A stretch of DNA of 64,000 bases from UBA4479 sp963974935 (GTDB taxonomy: Bacteria; Pseudomonadota; Alphaproteobacteria; Rhodospirillales; Casp-alpha2), in assembly GCA_963974935.1 (NCBI GenBank), contig CAXBEV010000017.1:1-64000 (forward strand), read 5' to 3'. Below are positions 50,128 to 57,723 of this stretch, piece after piece (position 1 is the stretch's first letter; every line of letters starts with the position of its first letter). The translations under genes were made by a program, and so were the position numbers. Under the pieces are notes generated by a model. It was not told where the DNA came from, made no database searches, and saw only the letters and a program-made list of their open reading frames with translations.

Positions 50128-51572
50128 CCGGACCCCTTGATGATGGGGATGCCGAGCTCGCGGATTTTTTTGCGGAGTGTATTGCGGTTTAACCCCAGCA
50201 CTTCGGAGGCTTTGACCTGATTGCCGCGTGTCGCCTGCAAGGTTTGCAGGATCAACGGGCGCTCGACCTCGCGCAGGATGCGGTTATACAGACCGGCAGC
50301 CGGCAAGCTGCCGTCGTGCGCGTTGAAGTACGTTTTTAGATGCCCATCCACTGTATCGGCGAGTCCGCCGCCAGATGCGGCGGGTTCCACCGGATCGCGG
50401 CGGTCACTGAGTTCGGCGTCGATAATCTCGGCATCGATGACTTCTTCAGAGTACAGTGCAGCCAAACGCTGCACCATGTTTTCAAGCTCGCGCACGTTGC
50501 CGGGCCAGTCGTGGCTCTGCATGATCTCAAGCGCTTTGGGCTCGATGATTTTCCATGGTAAACCTTCGTTTGCGGCCCGGCCTAAGAAGTGGCGCACCAA
50601 TTCCGGAATATCTTCGGTGCGATCGCGCAGCGGCGGCAGACGGATCGGCACCACGTTGAGGCGGAAAAATAAATCTTCGCGGAACAGGCCGCGACGAATC
50701 AGCCGCTTGAGGTCGTGGTGTGTTGCTGCAATCACCCGCACATTCGCTTTGATGGAGGTGCGCCCGCCGACGCTGGAATACTCGCCTTCTTGCAGCACGC
50801 GCAGTAAGCGGGTCTGGGCTTCCATCGGCATGTCGCCGATTTCGTCCAAGAACAGGGTGCCACCATTGGCTTGCTCGAAGCGACCCGCGCTACGCGCGAC
50901 CGCGCCGGTGAACGAGCCTTTTTCGTGGCCGAACAATTCGCTTTCGATCAATTCGCGCGGGATCGCGGCGACGTTGACGGCGACGAACGGCTTGTCTTTG
51001 CGCTTGCCGTAATCGTGCAGCGCGCGGGCCACCAATTCTTTGCCGGTGCCGGACTCGCCGGTGATCATCACGGTCAGGTCGGTCGGCATCAGGCGTGCGA
51101 GCGTGCGATAAATTTCCTGCATCGCCGGCGAGCGACCGATCAGCGGCAGGGCTTCTTCAACCTCGTCCGGGCGGCTGGCGGCGCTCAAGCTGCTGTCTTT
51201 TGAGCGCGCTTCAAGACCGCGCCGGACCACGGAAACCAACTCGTCCAGGTCAAACGGCTTGGGCAGATAATCGAAGGCGCCGCGCTCGGTCGCTTTGACG
51301 GCGGTCAGCAGCGTGTTCTGTGCGCTCATCACGACGATCCGCAGGTTTGGCCGGAGATGGCGCATTTTCGGCACCAGATCGAGGCCGTTGCCGTCGGGCA
51401 TGACGACGTCGGTAATCACCAAGTCTCCGTCGCCGTTTTCAACCCATTGCCAGAGCGTCGCCGCGTTGCCGGTCGAGCGGACGTCATAGCCGGCCCGCGT
51501 CAGCGCCTGTGTCACCACCATACGGATGCCGTCGTCGTCATCGGCAACAAGGATCGTCGCGCTCTTAGTCAT
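50124..51572 (-). CDS. ntrC: Nitrogen regulator NtrC
   Basis: 482 aa from ATG 51572 (MTKSATILVADDDDGIR). Receiver with LVITDVVMPDGNGLD; AAA+ with GESGTGKELVARALHDYG, ELFGHEKGSFTGAVARS (the GAFTGA-type sigma-54 loop is present as GSFTGA) and GGTLFLDEIGDMPMEAQTRLLRVLQEGEYSSVGG; Fis-type HTH QVKASEVLGLNRNTLRKKIRELG. It activates sigma-54 promoters for nitrogen assimilation when phosphorylated by NtrB. It overlaps ntrB by eight bases. The longer frame to 51692 lies within ntrB. Confidence 0.96.
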   Translation of the reverse strand: MTKSATILVADDDDGIRMVVTQALTRAGYDVRSTGNAATLWQWVENGDGDLVITDVVMPDGNGLDLVPKMRHLRPNLRIVVMSAQNTLLTAVKATERGAFDYLPKPFDLDELVSVVRRGLEARSKDSSLSAASRPDEVEEALPLIGRSPAMQEIYRTLARLMPTDLTVMITGESGTGKELVARALHDYGKRKDKPFVAVNVAAIPRELIESELFGHEKGSFTGAVARSAGRFEQANGGTLFLDEIGDMPMEAQTRLLRVLQEGEYSSVGGRTSIKANVRVIAATHHDLKRLIRRGLFREDLFFRLNVVPIRLPPLRDRTEDIPELVRHFLGRAANEGLPWKIIEPKALEIMQSHDWPGNVRELENMVQRLAALYSEEVIDAEIIDAELSDRRDPVEPAASGGGLADTVDGHLKTYFNAHDGSLPAAGLYNRILREVERPLILQTLQATRGNQVKASEVLGLNRNTLRKKIRELGIPIIKGSG

Positions 51573-52701
51573 CGTCTCGCTCTCCCTTGGCCATCGGCAG
51601 CATAACCCGGAACACGGTGCGCCCCGGAATGCTGTCGAACTCGATGACGCCGCCGTGATCGCCAACGATCTTGGCGACGAGGGCCAGTCCAAGCCCGCTC
51701 CCTTTGGGCTTCGAGGTGACGAAGGCGTCGAATAGATAGTTTTTCATATCGTCGGCGATGCCGGGGCCGTTGTCGCGAATCCACACCGTCAGCGGTAGGT
51801 GCACGCGGGTATCTGCACCCGGCAACGCAAACCGCACACCTTGGCTATAGGCAGTGCCGATGGTGATTTCACCGCCGACGCCGCCGACGGCTTCAGCGGC
51901 GTTTTTCACCAGGTTCAGGAAAATCTGCACCAGTTGATCGTGGTTGCCCCAAACCGGCGGCAATGATGGGTCGAACACGTTCTGAAACCGCACATGCGTT
52001 GCAAAGCCGGTTTCCGCCAGGCGTTGCACGCGATCCAATACTTTGTGGATGTTGACCGGCTCACGCTGCAAAGGGGTGCGGTCCGAGAACACTTCCATGC
52101 GATCCACCAGGCCGACGATGCGGTCGGCCTCGTCGCGAATCAGCCGGGTCAGCTGTTTATCTTCGTCGTTCAGCCCCCGCTCCAACAATTGCGCGGCGCC
52201 GCGAATGCCGGATAGCGGGTTCTTCACTTCGTGCGCCAACATCGCCGCCATCGCGGTAACCGAGCGCGCAGCGCCCATGTGATTGAGCTGGTTGTTGATT
52301 TTCTCTGCAATGGAGCGCAGTTGGATCACGACCGCGACCGCACCCGGGTCTTCGGGGATGCAGGATGCCTGCGCGTCGATTGAATGTGTGCCGATGCGCG
52401 GTGTTTCCAGTGTTACATCGTATTCGGCGACGACGCTGCGAAAGCGCCGCGCTTGTTCAAGCAATGCCAGCACCGGGCTGTCTTTGGGCATCAGCTTTTC
52501 GATTTGTTGTCCGCATAGATAGGCGGCCGAGCCTCGAAATAACTGTTCGGCGGCTTGGTTGACGCGGCAAATGCGGTTTTCAGAGTCCACCACGACCACC
52601 GCGCTGGCGAGCGCGTTTAAAATAGAGTCCGCTTTTATGTGCAGCGGCGCCGTTGTTTCCAACGCGGTATCCAATTTCACAGGTGCGTTGATGTCCGCCA
52701 T
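51565..52701 (-). CDS. ntrB: Nitrogen sensor kinase NtrB (GlnL)
   Basis: 378 aa, soluble. PAS-like domain (ILNALASAVVVVDSENRICRVNQAAEQLF), HisKA with His157 in MLAHEVKNPLSGIRGAAQLLERG, and HATPase with NLVKNAAEAVGG, WIRDNGPGIADDM and GSGLGLALVAKIVGDHGG. It is controlled by PII protein and phosphorylates or dephosphorylates NtrC. It starts 2 bp after the dusB stop, so dusB-ntrB-ntrC-ntrY is one tight unit. Confidence 0.96.
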   Translation of the reverse strand: MADINAPVKLDTALETTAPLHIKADSILNALASAVVVVDSENRICRVNQAAEQLFRGSAAYLCGQQIEKLMPKDSPVLALLEQARRFRSVVAEYDVTLETPRIGTHSIDAQASCIPEDPGAVAVVIQLRSIAEKINNQLNHMGAARSVTAMAAMLAHEVKNPLSGIRGAAQLLERGLNDEDKQLTRLIRDEADRIVGLVDRMEVFSDRTPLQREPVNIHKVLDRVQRLAETGFATHVRFQNVFDPSLPPVWGNHDQLVQIFLNLVKNAAEAVGGVGGEITIGTAYSQGVRFALPGADTRVHLPLTVWIRDNGPGIADDMKNYLFDAFVTSKPKGSGLGLALVAKIVGDHGGVIEFDSIPGRTVFRVMLPMAKGERDDD

Positions 52702-52703
52702 CT

Positions 52704-53702
52704 TTACGCGGCCAACCGGTCGAGGTTGGCGGCATAGAAATCGATGATTGCAGCTTCGACGTCTGCCGGTTCGGTCATTTGGTTTACTCTGGCTCTGAAT
52801 TCAGCTGCGTCGCGTAAGCCTTTGGAATACCAGCCGATATGCTTGCGTGCGATTTTCACGCCGGCGTGCACGCCGTAGTGCGAAAGGATATCGCGATAGT
52901 GTTCAATCACGGTATCACGCTGGGTTTCCAGGTCTGGGTCTGCAAGGACATTGCCGGTCGAAAGATAATGCTGCACCTGACCCGGGAACCAGGGACGGCC
53001 ATAGGTGCCGCGCCCGATCAGCATGCCGTCGGCGCCGGATTGCGCGAGCGCGGCATCGACGTCTTCGAGAGTATTAATGTCGCCGTTGCAGAAAACCGGC
53101 AACGAGACAGCATCCTTCACGCTTCGGATGTAGCGCCAATCGGCGTGGCCTTTATAGAATTGGCAGCGGGTGCGTCCGTGCACCGCGACGGCGCGAATGC
53201 CGCTTTCTTCAGCGATGCGCGCAAGCTCGGGGGCGTTGCGGGTATCGTCATCCCAACCGGTGCGCATTTTCAGCGTTACCGGGATATCGACGGCCTTGAC
53301 CGTCGCTTCAAGGATTTTACCCGCGTGCACTAAATCGCGCATCAGCGCCGAACCGGCGTCACCGTTGGTCACTTTTTTCACCGGGCAGCCCATATTGATG
53401 TCGATCAGCGCCGCACCGCGGTCTGCGTTCAGGCGTGCAGCTTCGGCCATGATGTCGGGATCGCAGCCGGCGAGTTGTACCGACATCGGATGCTCTTCGG
53501 CGCAATGGCTCGCCATTTTCATGGTTTTCTTGGCGGCATAGATCATGGCGCGAGACGCGATCATCTCGGATACAACAAGGCCGACGCCGAAGCGCTTCAC
53601 CAAGCGCCGAAACGGCATGTCGGTGACGCCCGACATCGGTGCCAAAACCACTTGCCCATCTAAGGGCACGGGGCCGATCTGAATCTGACGTGTCGCAACC
53701 AT
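52704..53702 (-). CDS. dusB: tRNA-dihydrouridine synthase DusB
   Basis: 332 aa from ATG 53702. FMN-binding TIM barrel: VVLAPMSGVTDMPFRRL, SVQLAGCDPDIMAEAARL, DINMGCPVKKVTNGDAGSALM (catalytic Cys in GCPVKK), AVHGRTRCQFYKGHADW, VFCNGDI and MIGRGTYGRPWFP. It reduces uridines in tRNA D-loops. The gene heads the ntr operon, as in many alphaproteobacteria. The promoter should be within 53703-53806. Confidence 0.95.
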   Translation of the reverse strand: MVATRQIQIGPVPLDGQVVLAPMSGVTDMPFRRLVKRFGVGLVVSEMIASRAMIYAAKKTMKMASHCAEEHPMSVQLAGCDPDIMAEAARLNADRGAALIDINMGCPVKKVTNGDAGSALMRDLVHAGKILEATVKAVDIPVTLKMRTGWDDDTRNAPELARIAEESGIRAVAVHGRTRCQFYKGHADWRYIRSVKDAVSLPVFCNGDINTLEDVDAALAQSGADGMLIGRGTYGRPWFPGQVQHYLSTGNVLADPDLETQRDTVIEHYRDILSHYGVHAGVKIARKHIGWYSKGLRDAAEFRARVNQMTEPADVEAAIIDFYAANLDRLAA

Positions 53703-53806
53703 GAGGCACCTCCGCAAAAGTGCCCACAAATTAGGCATTGCTGAATTATATGCAACGATTTTCGTTCGGGTTTGCGCCTGTTTTTTGAGCGCAATGGATA
53801 TGTGGG

Positions 53807-54607
53807 CTACGTTAACAGCACTTCGGTAACGAATTTAACGCCGGGATACCCCAGTGTGAGCAACAGATAGGCGAGCAGCACAATTCTCGCCGCGCGCCGC
53901 CCGCGTACACCATGGCGGACTTGTGCGTACAATAAAATACCGATGACAATGAATGCCCCCAGCGTAAACACGGTCTTGTGGTCAAACGGCAACGGCCCAT
54001 CGCCGGCCATGACGCTGAGCGTTGCACCGGTTAAAAGACCCGCCGCCAGCACCGCTTCGCCAATCGCCAGGAATTGTACGACAAGCCGGTCGCATTGTGT
54101 GATTGCCGGCAGCACGCCGTCCAGCATCGGTTTTTGTTTTCGTTTTAGTGCACGCTCTTGGATGAACGCGGCCAAGCTGGCGACGGCGGCAAGGGTCGCC
54201 AAGGCGTAGGTCGCCACTGCAAAGCTGATGTGCAGCAACAACCAGCCCATTTCGCCCGACACGTTGAGCGGCATGTCGGGGGCGTGCTGCCACGCCAACC
54301 CCATCAGTGCCAAGACCAGCATGTATGCCGACACCAACGGCGTTAGCCGCCAGGCTCCCTGCACGCTTGCTGCGAAAATCAGGAAGATCCCCATGGTTGC
54401 TGCAATGGTGACCCAGATCGTCGTCGCAAAATCACCCTGCCATGTACCGTCGAGCCTAGCGATTACGGCGCTCAGAGGCCCTGCGGACGCCAACAGCAAG
54501 ACCGCCCAATAGGCGATATCGCGGCGAAAATGCGCACGCCAACTCAGCATGACCGCAGGCATGATCGCGACGATGGCGGTTAATCCGAATATCAATCCAA
54601 CTTGCAT
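53807..54607 (-). CDS. CcsA/YpjD-family inner-membrane protein
   Basis: 266 aa from ATG 54607. Eight or so membrane helices. MGWLLLHISFAVATYALATLAAVAS with its conserved His and LPFDHKTVFTLGAFIVIGILLYAQVRHGVRGRRAARIVL are typical of the cytochrome c assembly (CcsA/CcmC-like) group, specifically the short YpjD form. Direct evidence for haem handling is lacking in YpjD proteins. It is divergent from ispDF. Confidence 0.85.
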   Translation of the reverse strand: MQVGLIFGLTAIVAIMPAVMLSWRAHFRRDIAYWAVLLLASAGPLSAVIARLDGTWQGDFATTIWVTIAATMGIFLIFAASVQGAWRLTPLVSAYMLVLALMGLAWQHAPDMPLNVSGEMGWLLLHISFAVATYALATLAAVASLAAFIQERALKRKQKPMLDGVLPAITQCDRLVVQFLAIGEAVLAAGLLTGATLSVMAGDGPLPFDHKTVFTLGAFIVIGILLYAQVRHGVRGRRAARIVLLAYLLLTLGYPGVKFVTEVLLT

Positions 54608-54745
54608 GTCGCAACCTTCGCGCCGAGCCAAGCTTTTGGCAAGACCTGGGTTTGGTGGCGACACCCTCAAATCCGAATGCCCTGGGCAAGTCCGGGTAAC
54701 AGCGGTATTTATAAAAAAATTCATCAATCGATCAGGAGATCGTGC

Positions 54746-55921
54746 GTGCCAGGCACCGCTGTGACCACCGCTGTGATTATTGTTGCTGCCGGACGCGGTC
54801 AGCGCTTTGGTGGCGAAACGCCGAAGCAGTATTTGATGCTGGGCGGACAACCGGTCGTGCGGCACTGTGTGGCCGCATTCGCGCGCCATCCCGGGATCGA
54901 CATCATTCAGCCGGTGATTCATCCCGACGATGCGGCGACGTTGAAAGGCGCGCTGGACGGTTTCGCTTATGCGCCGCCTGTCGCCGGCGGTGCGAGCCGG
55001 CAGCAGTCGGTGTTGAACGGGCTGCGTGCGTTGGCCGCCCTGCCCGTGCCGCCGGACTATGTTTTGGTGCACGATGCGGCGCGACCATATGTGCCCGAAG
55101 ATTTGCTGCAGCGCGTGTTGGATGCGTTGCAGACGGTGCCGGGCGCGATACCAGCGCTGGCGGTGGTCGATACCCTGAAACGTGCCGGTGATGATGCGAT
55201 GATCGCTGAGACCGTGCCCAGAGACGGATTGTGGCGCGCACAAACGCCGCAAGGGTTTCGTTTCCAGGACCTGTTGGCCGCGCACGAAAACGCGCCAGGC
55301 GGGCTGACCGACGACGCAGCTGTGATGGAAGCCGCCGGTGCTGCCGTCACCCTCGTCGACGGCAGCGAAAACAATATCAAAGTGACGACGCCGGAAGATT
55401 TGGCGCGGATGGAGGAGATTATGGGGGAAGCCGCATCACCATTAATGCGCATCGGCAAAGGCTTCGATGTGCACAAAATAGGCCCCGGTGACGGCGTTCA
55501 GCTATGCGGTGTGACCATCGCATCCGACTTGGCGTTGATCGGGCACTCCGACGCCGACGTCGCGTTGCACGCGCTGACCGATGCGATTTTAGGGGCGATT
55601 GCCGACGGCGACATCGGCAGTCATTTCCCGCCCAGTGATGCAAAATGGAAAGGCGCTGACTCGGAAATGTTTCTCGCGCACGCGTGCGACTTGATGAAAG
55701 CCGCCGGCTATGGGCTCAGCAATATTGATCTGACGGTGATCTGCGAAGCCCCCAAGGTCGGCCCGCATCGGGATGCAATGCGTGCAAACGTGGCGCGGAT
55801 TTTGGGTGTCGACGTGGCGCAGATATCGGTAAAAGCGACGACCACCGAGAAACTCGGCTTTACCGGACGCGGCGAAGGGATCGCGGCTGAGGCGGTCGTG
55901 CTGTTGCACGCATGCCGTTAA
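54746..55921 (+). CDS. ispDF: Bifunctional IspD-IspF enzyme
   Basis: 391 aa from GTG 54746, with CAGGAG eight bases upstream; the frame remains open to 54602 but that part overlaps the divergent ypjD promoter. IspD domain (1-225): VIIVAAGRGQRFGGETPKQYLMLGG, VLVHDAARPYV, DGLWRAQTPQGFR. IspF domain (232-391): RIGKGFDVHKIGPGD (DxH zinc), LIGHSDADVALHALTDAILGA, ATTTEKLGFTGRGEGIAAEAV. It carries out CDP-ME synthesis and MEcPP cyclisation in the MEP isoprenoid pathway. Fusion is common in alphaproteobacteria. Confidence 0.95.
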   Translation: MPGTAVTTAVIIVAAGRGQRFGGETPKQYLMLGGQPVVRHCVAAFARHPGIDIIQPVIHPDDAATLKGALDGFAYAPPVAGGASRQQSVLNGLRALAALPVPPDYVLVHDAARPYVPEDLLQRVLDALQTVPGAIPALAVVDTLKRAGDDAMIAETVPRDGLWRAQTPQGFRFQDLLAAHENAPGGLTDDAAVMEAAGAAVTLVDGSENNIKVTTPEDLARMEEIMGEAASPLMRIGKGFDVHKIGPGDGVQLCGVTIASDLALIGHSDADVALHALTDAILGAIADGDIGSHFPPSDAKWKGADSEMFLAHACDLMKAAGYGLSNIDLTVICEAPKVGPHRDAMRANVARILGVDVAQISVKATTTEKLGFTGRGEGIAAEAVVLLHACR

Positions 55922-56039
55922 GTAGCTCTCACACGTTGACCCAAGCGGCTCTTTGTTTAGATTTAAACTTGTGTCAGTCTAGAACGATTGCGCCGTGCCG
56001 CCGCAAAGGGCGAACGCGTGTTGGGGGCGTGCCGTAACG

Positions 56040-56966
56040 ATGGTCAAAAAGTATACCTTCGATCAGGTGGATGTGTTGTTGGTCGATACCGACCTCAACT
56101 CCCGCCAAGGTGTGCGCACGATTCTGGCCAACAACGGTTTCACCGGCGTGACGCTAGGCACCGACCTGCAAAGGGTCAAAACGGCAATCACCAAGCACAT
56201 GCCCGACATCATGCTGTGTGGGACCGAGTTTCCCGACGGCAAGATCACTGATCTTTTACGCGATATCCGCCACAACCGCATCGGCAACAACCCGTTCATG
56301 CCGGTTATTGTGTTCTTGGACGAGCCGACACCCGATCTGGTTGCAGACGTGCTCAGCGCCGGTCCGGACGATGTGGTGATGAAGCCGGTATCGACGCGCG
56401 CCCTGCTCGATCGCTTAGGCCAGCAAATCCACAAGCGTAAGCCTTATATTGTCACTGATGATTATGTCGGCCCAGCGCGCAAGGGCGACGATACGTCCCG
56501 CGCTATCGTGCCGCCGAACCCATTGCACGCGAAAGCGACCGGCGGCAAGGCCAGCTTCCATGAAGTTGAGCGTGGCATTCAAGATGCGCTGGCGGCGGTT
56601 AATGACCGGCGTCTGGAAAATACGGGGCCCGAGATCGCAGCCTTGGTCGGTCGCTTGGTATTGATGCTCGACAAACCTACGGTGACCGAGGCGGCAAAGG
56701 GTGGCTTGCAAATGCTGATCGAAATGAATCAAGACATGATACGCAGGCTCGAAGGCAGTCGCTACGATCACGTCTCCGAATTATGCCGCGCGATCATCAT
56801 CGTCTGTGAGCGGATCAAGAAAGACACCGGCGGCCCTGCCGACAAAACCCAAGTGCGTTTGCTAAAACCCCTATCGCAATCGATCCAGGCCGGTTTCTCC
56901 GGCGGTATCGCAAATGCCCAAGCGGCGCGCGCGATTACGCAAAAGATCGGCATCGACCTGGGCTGA
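56040..56966 (+). CDS. Degenerate receiver-domain protein
   Basis: 308 aa from ATG 56040. Residues 10-130 have the receiver fold: VDVLLVDTDLNSRQGVRTIL with the acidic pocket (Asp16, Asp18), DDVVMKPVSTRALLDRL with the conserved Lys. But at the phosphoacceptor position the sequence is PDIMLCGTEF, with Gly61 where Asp is expected, so normal phosphorylation is unlikely. The rest (residues 175-308) is helical, with HEVERGIQDALAAVNDRRLEN and SRYDHVSELCRAIIIVCERIKK, and has no DNA-binding motif that I recognise. Probably a pseudo-receiver signalling adaptor. It follows ispDF after 118 bp. Confidence 0.8.
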   Translation: MVKKYTFDQVDVLLVDTDLNSRQGVRTILANNGFTGVTLGTDLQRVKTAITKHMPDIMLCGTEFPDGKITDLLRDIRHNRIGNNPFMPVIVFLDEPTPDLVADVLSAGPDDVVMKPVSTRALLDRLGQQIHKRKPYIVTDDYVGPARKGDDTSRAIVPPNPLHAKATGGKASFHEVERGIQDALAAVNDRRLENTGPEIAALVGRLVLMLDKPTVTEAAKGGLQMLIEMNQDMIRRLEGSRYDHVSELCRAIIIVCERIKKDTGGPADKTQVRLLKPLSQSIQAGFSGGIANAQAARAITQKIGIDLG

Positions 56967-57122
56967 TCGTCGGGCGTCGCTTTGAGATTCCAGATCGCCT
57001 TCGGCGTCCGGAAAGCCCAAAGGGCTTATCCGGGACCTAAATGACGCCTCCCCGACGACCCCCCACCTCACGAACCCCTACTCGTCGATCACGGAAAGGT
57101 AGATAACCCCTGTGATGATAGT

Positions 57123-57141
57123 CACTATATTAATTATAGTG
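57123..57141. promoter_or_regulatory. Inverted repeat in the leader of the 85-aa gene, copy 1
   Basis: CACTATA-TTAAT-TATAGTG, seven-base arms, about 145 bp before the ATG. The AT-rich composition in a GC-rich genome suggests an operator or promoter element. Confidence 0.5.
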
Positions 57142-57286
57142 TATTGATTTTGTTGCTCCTTACGACCTCACGACCCAGTGATCGGGCTTTAAGTGCGCGG
57201 ATCAGCGGATGCGGATACTTTCTTCATCAACGGGACGCGGTGTTCCGAACAACTTTGAACCTGAACACACCAACTGGAGAATTATC

Positions 57287-57544
57287 ATGAATACCAAGAC
57301 CATCTTTTCCGCTCTCGCCATCGCCGTTGCTCTGGGTGCCGCAGTACCGGCCTTCGCCGACCGCATCGACAATCCTGAGCAGTACGGTGTCGCTTACACC
57401 GGTGACGCAACCAGCGTTGCGGTTTCCAACCAACTGAATCAGCACCCGGAAATGATTGAGCCGCTTGCCTATGGTGTCGAGTTTACAAACGACTCGAGCA
57501 ACGCCGAAGCGGTGACCATGGAAGGCCTCAGCGATCGCTCGTAA
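57287..57544 (+). CDS. Small exported protein (85 aa), copy 1
   Basis: MNTKTIFSALAIAVALGAAV followed by PAFA is a clear Sec signal peptide with an AxA cleavage site after residue 24. The mature 61 residues (DRIDNPEQYGVAYTGDATSV, then VAVSNQLNQHPEMIEPLAYG and EFTNDSSNAEAVTMEGLSDRS) are acidic, lack cysteines and show a weak internal echo: YGVAYTGDATS versus YGVEFTNDSSN. CTGGAGA precedes the ATG. The gene has its own strong terminator. Family unknown. A second, identical copy lies at 60396. Confidence 0.85.
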   Translation: MNTKTIFSALAIAVALGAAVPAFADRIDNPEQYGVAYTGDATSVAVSNQLNQHPEMIEPLAYGVEFTNDSSNAEAVTMEGLSDRS

Positions 57545-57575
57545 GCTCCCCCTTCTTACGTAGCGACAAAGCGAG

Positions 57576-57610
57576 ACCGGCGCCCCTCCCCTAGGGCGCC
57601 GGTTTTGTTT
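57576..57610 (+). terminator. Rho-independent terminator of the 85-aa gene, copy 1
   Basis: ACCGGCGCCC (57576-57585), loop CTCCCCTA, GGGCGCCGGT (57594-57603), then TTTGTTT. A ten-pair GC stem. Confidence 0.93.
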
Positions 57611-57621
57611 GTTTTTACCTG

Positions 57622-57715
57622 ATCCTTCGAGACGGCTTTCGGCCTCCTCAGGATGAGGCTTTTTTAAACCACACCACACCTCATCCTGAGGAGCGCGCAG
57701 CGCGTCTCGAAGGAT
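57622..57715. repeat. Dispersed palindromic repeat, family D copy 1
   Basis: ATCCTTCGAGACGGCTTTCG...CCTCAGGATGAGG mirrored by CCTCATCCTGAGGAGCGC...GTCTCGAAGGAT. It lies between the left 546-bp repeat and the parC stop. Confidence 0.88.
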
Positions 57716-57723
57716 GTGTTAGA

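Larger units (their letters stand above)
57065..57610. repeat. 546-bp perfect direct repeat, left copy
   Basis: 57065-57610 and 60174-60719 appear identical base for base at a constant offset of 3109. Each copy holds a leader with an inverted repeat, the 85-aa exported-protein gene and its terminator. Identity stops immediately outside both ends (57611 G versus 60720 T). parC lies between the copies. Confidence 0.93.

Noticed and set aside
53807..55285. 492-aa frame extending the YpjD gene across the divergent ispDF gene
   Set aside because: Only the last 266 residues show the membrane-protein pattern. The extension is antisense to ispD and Arg/His-rich.
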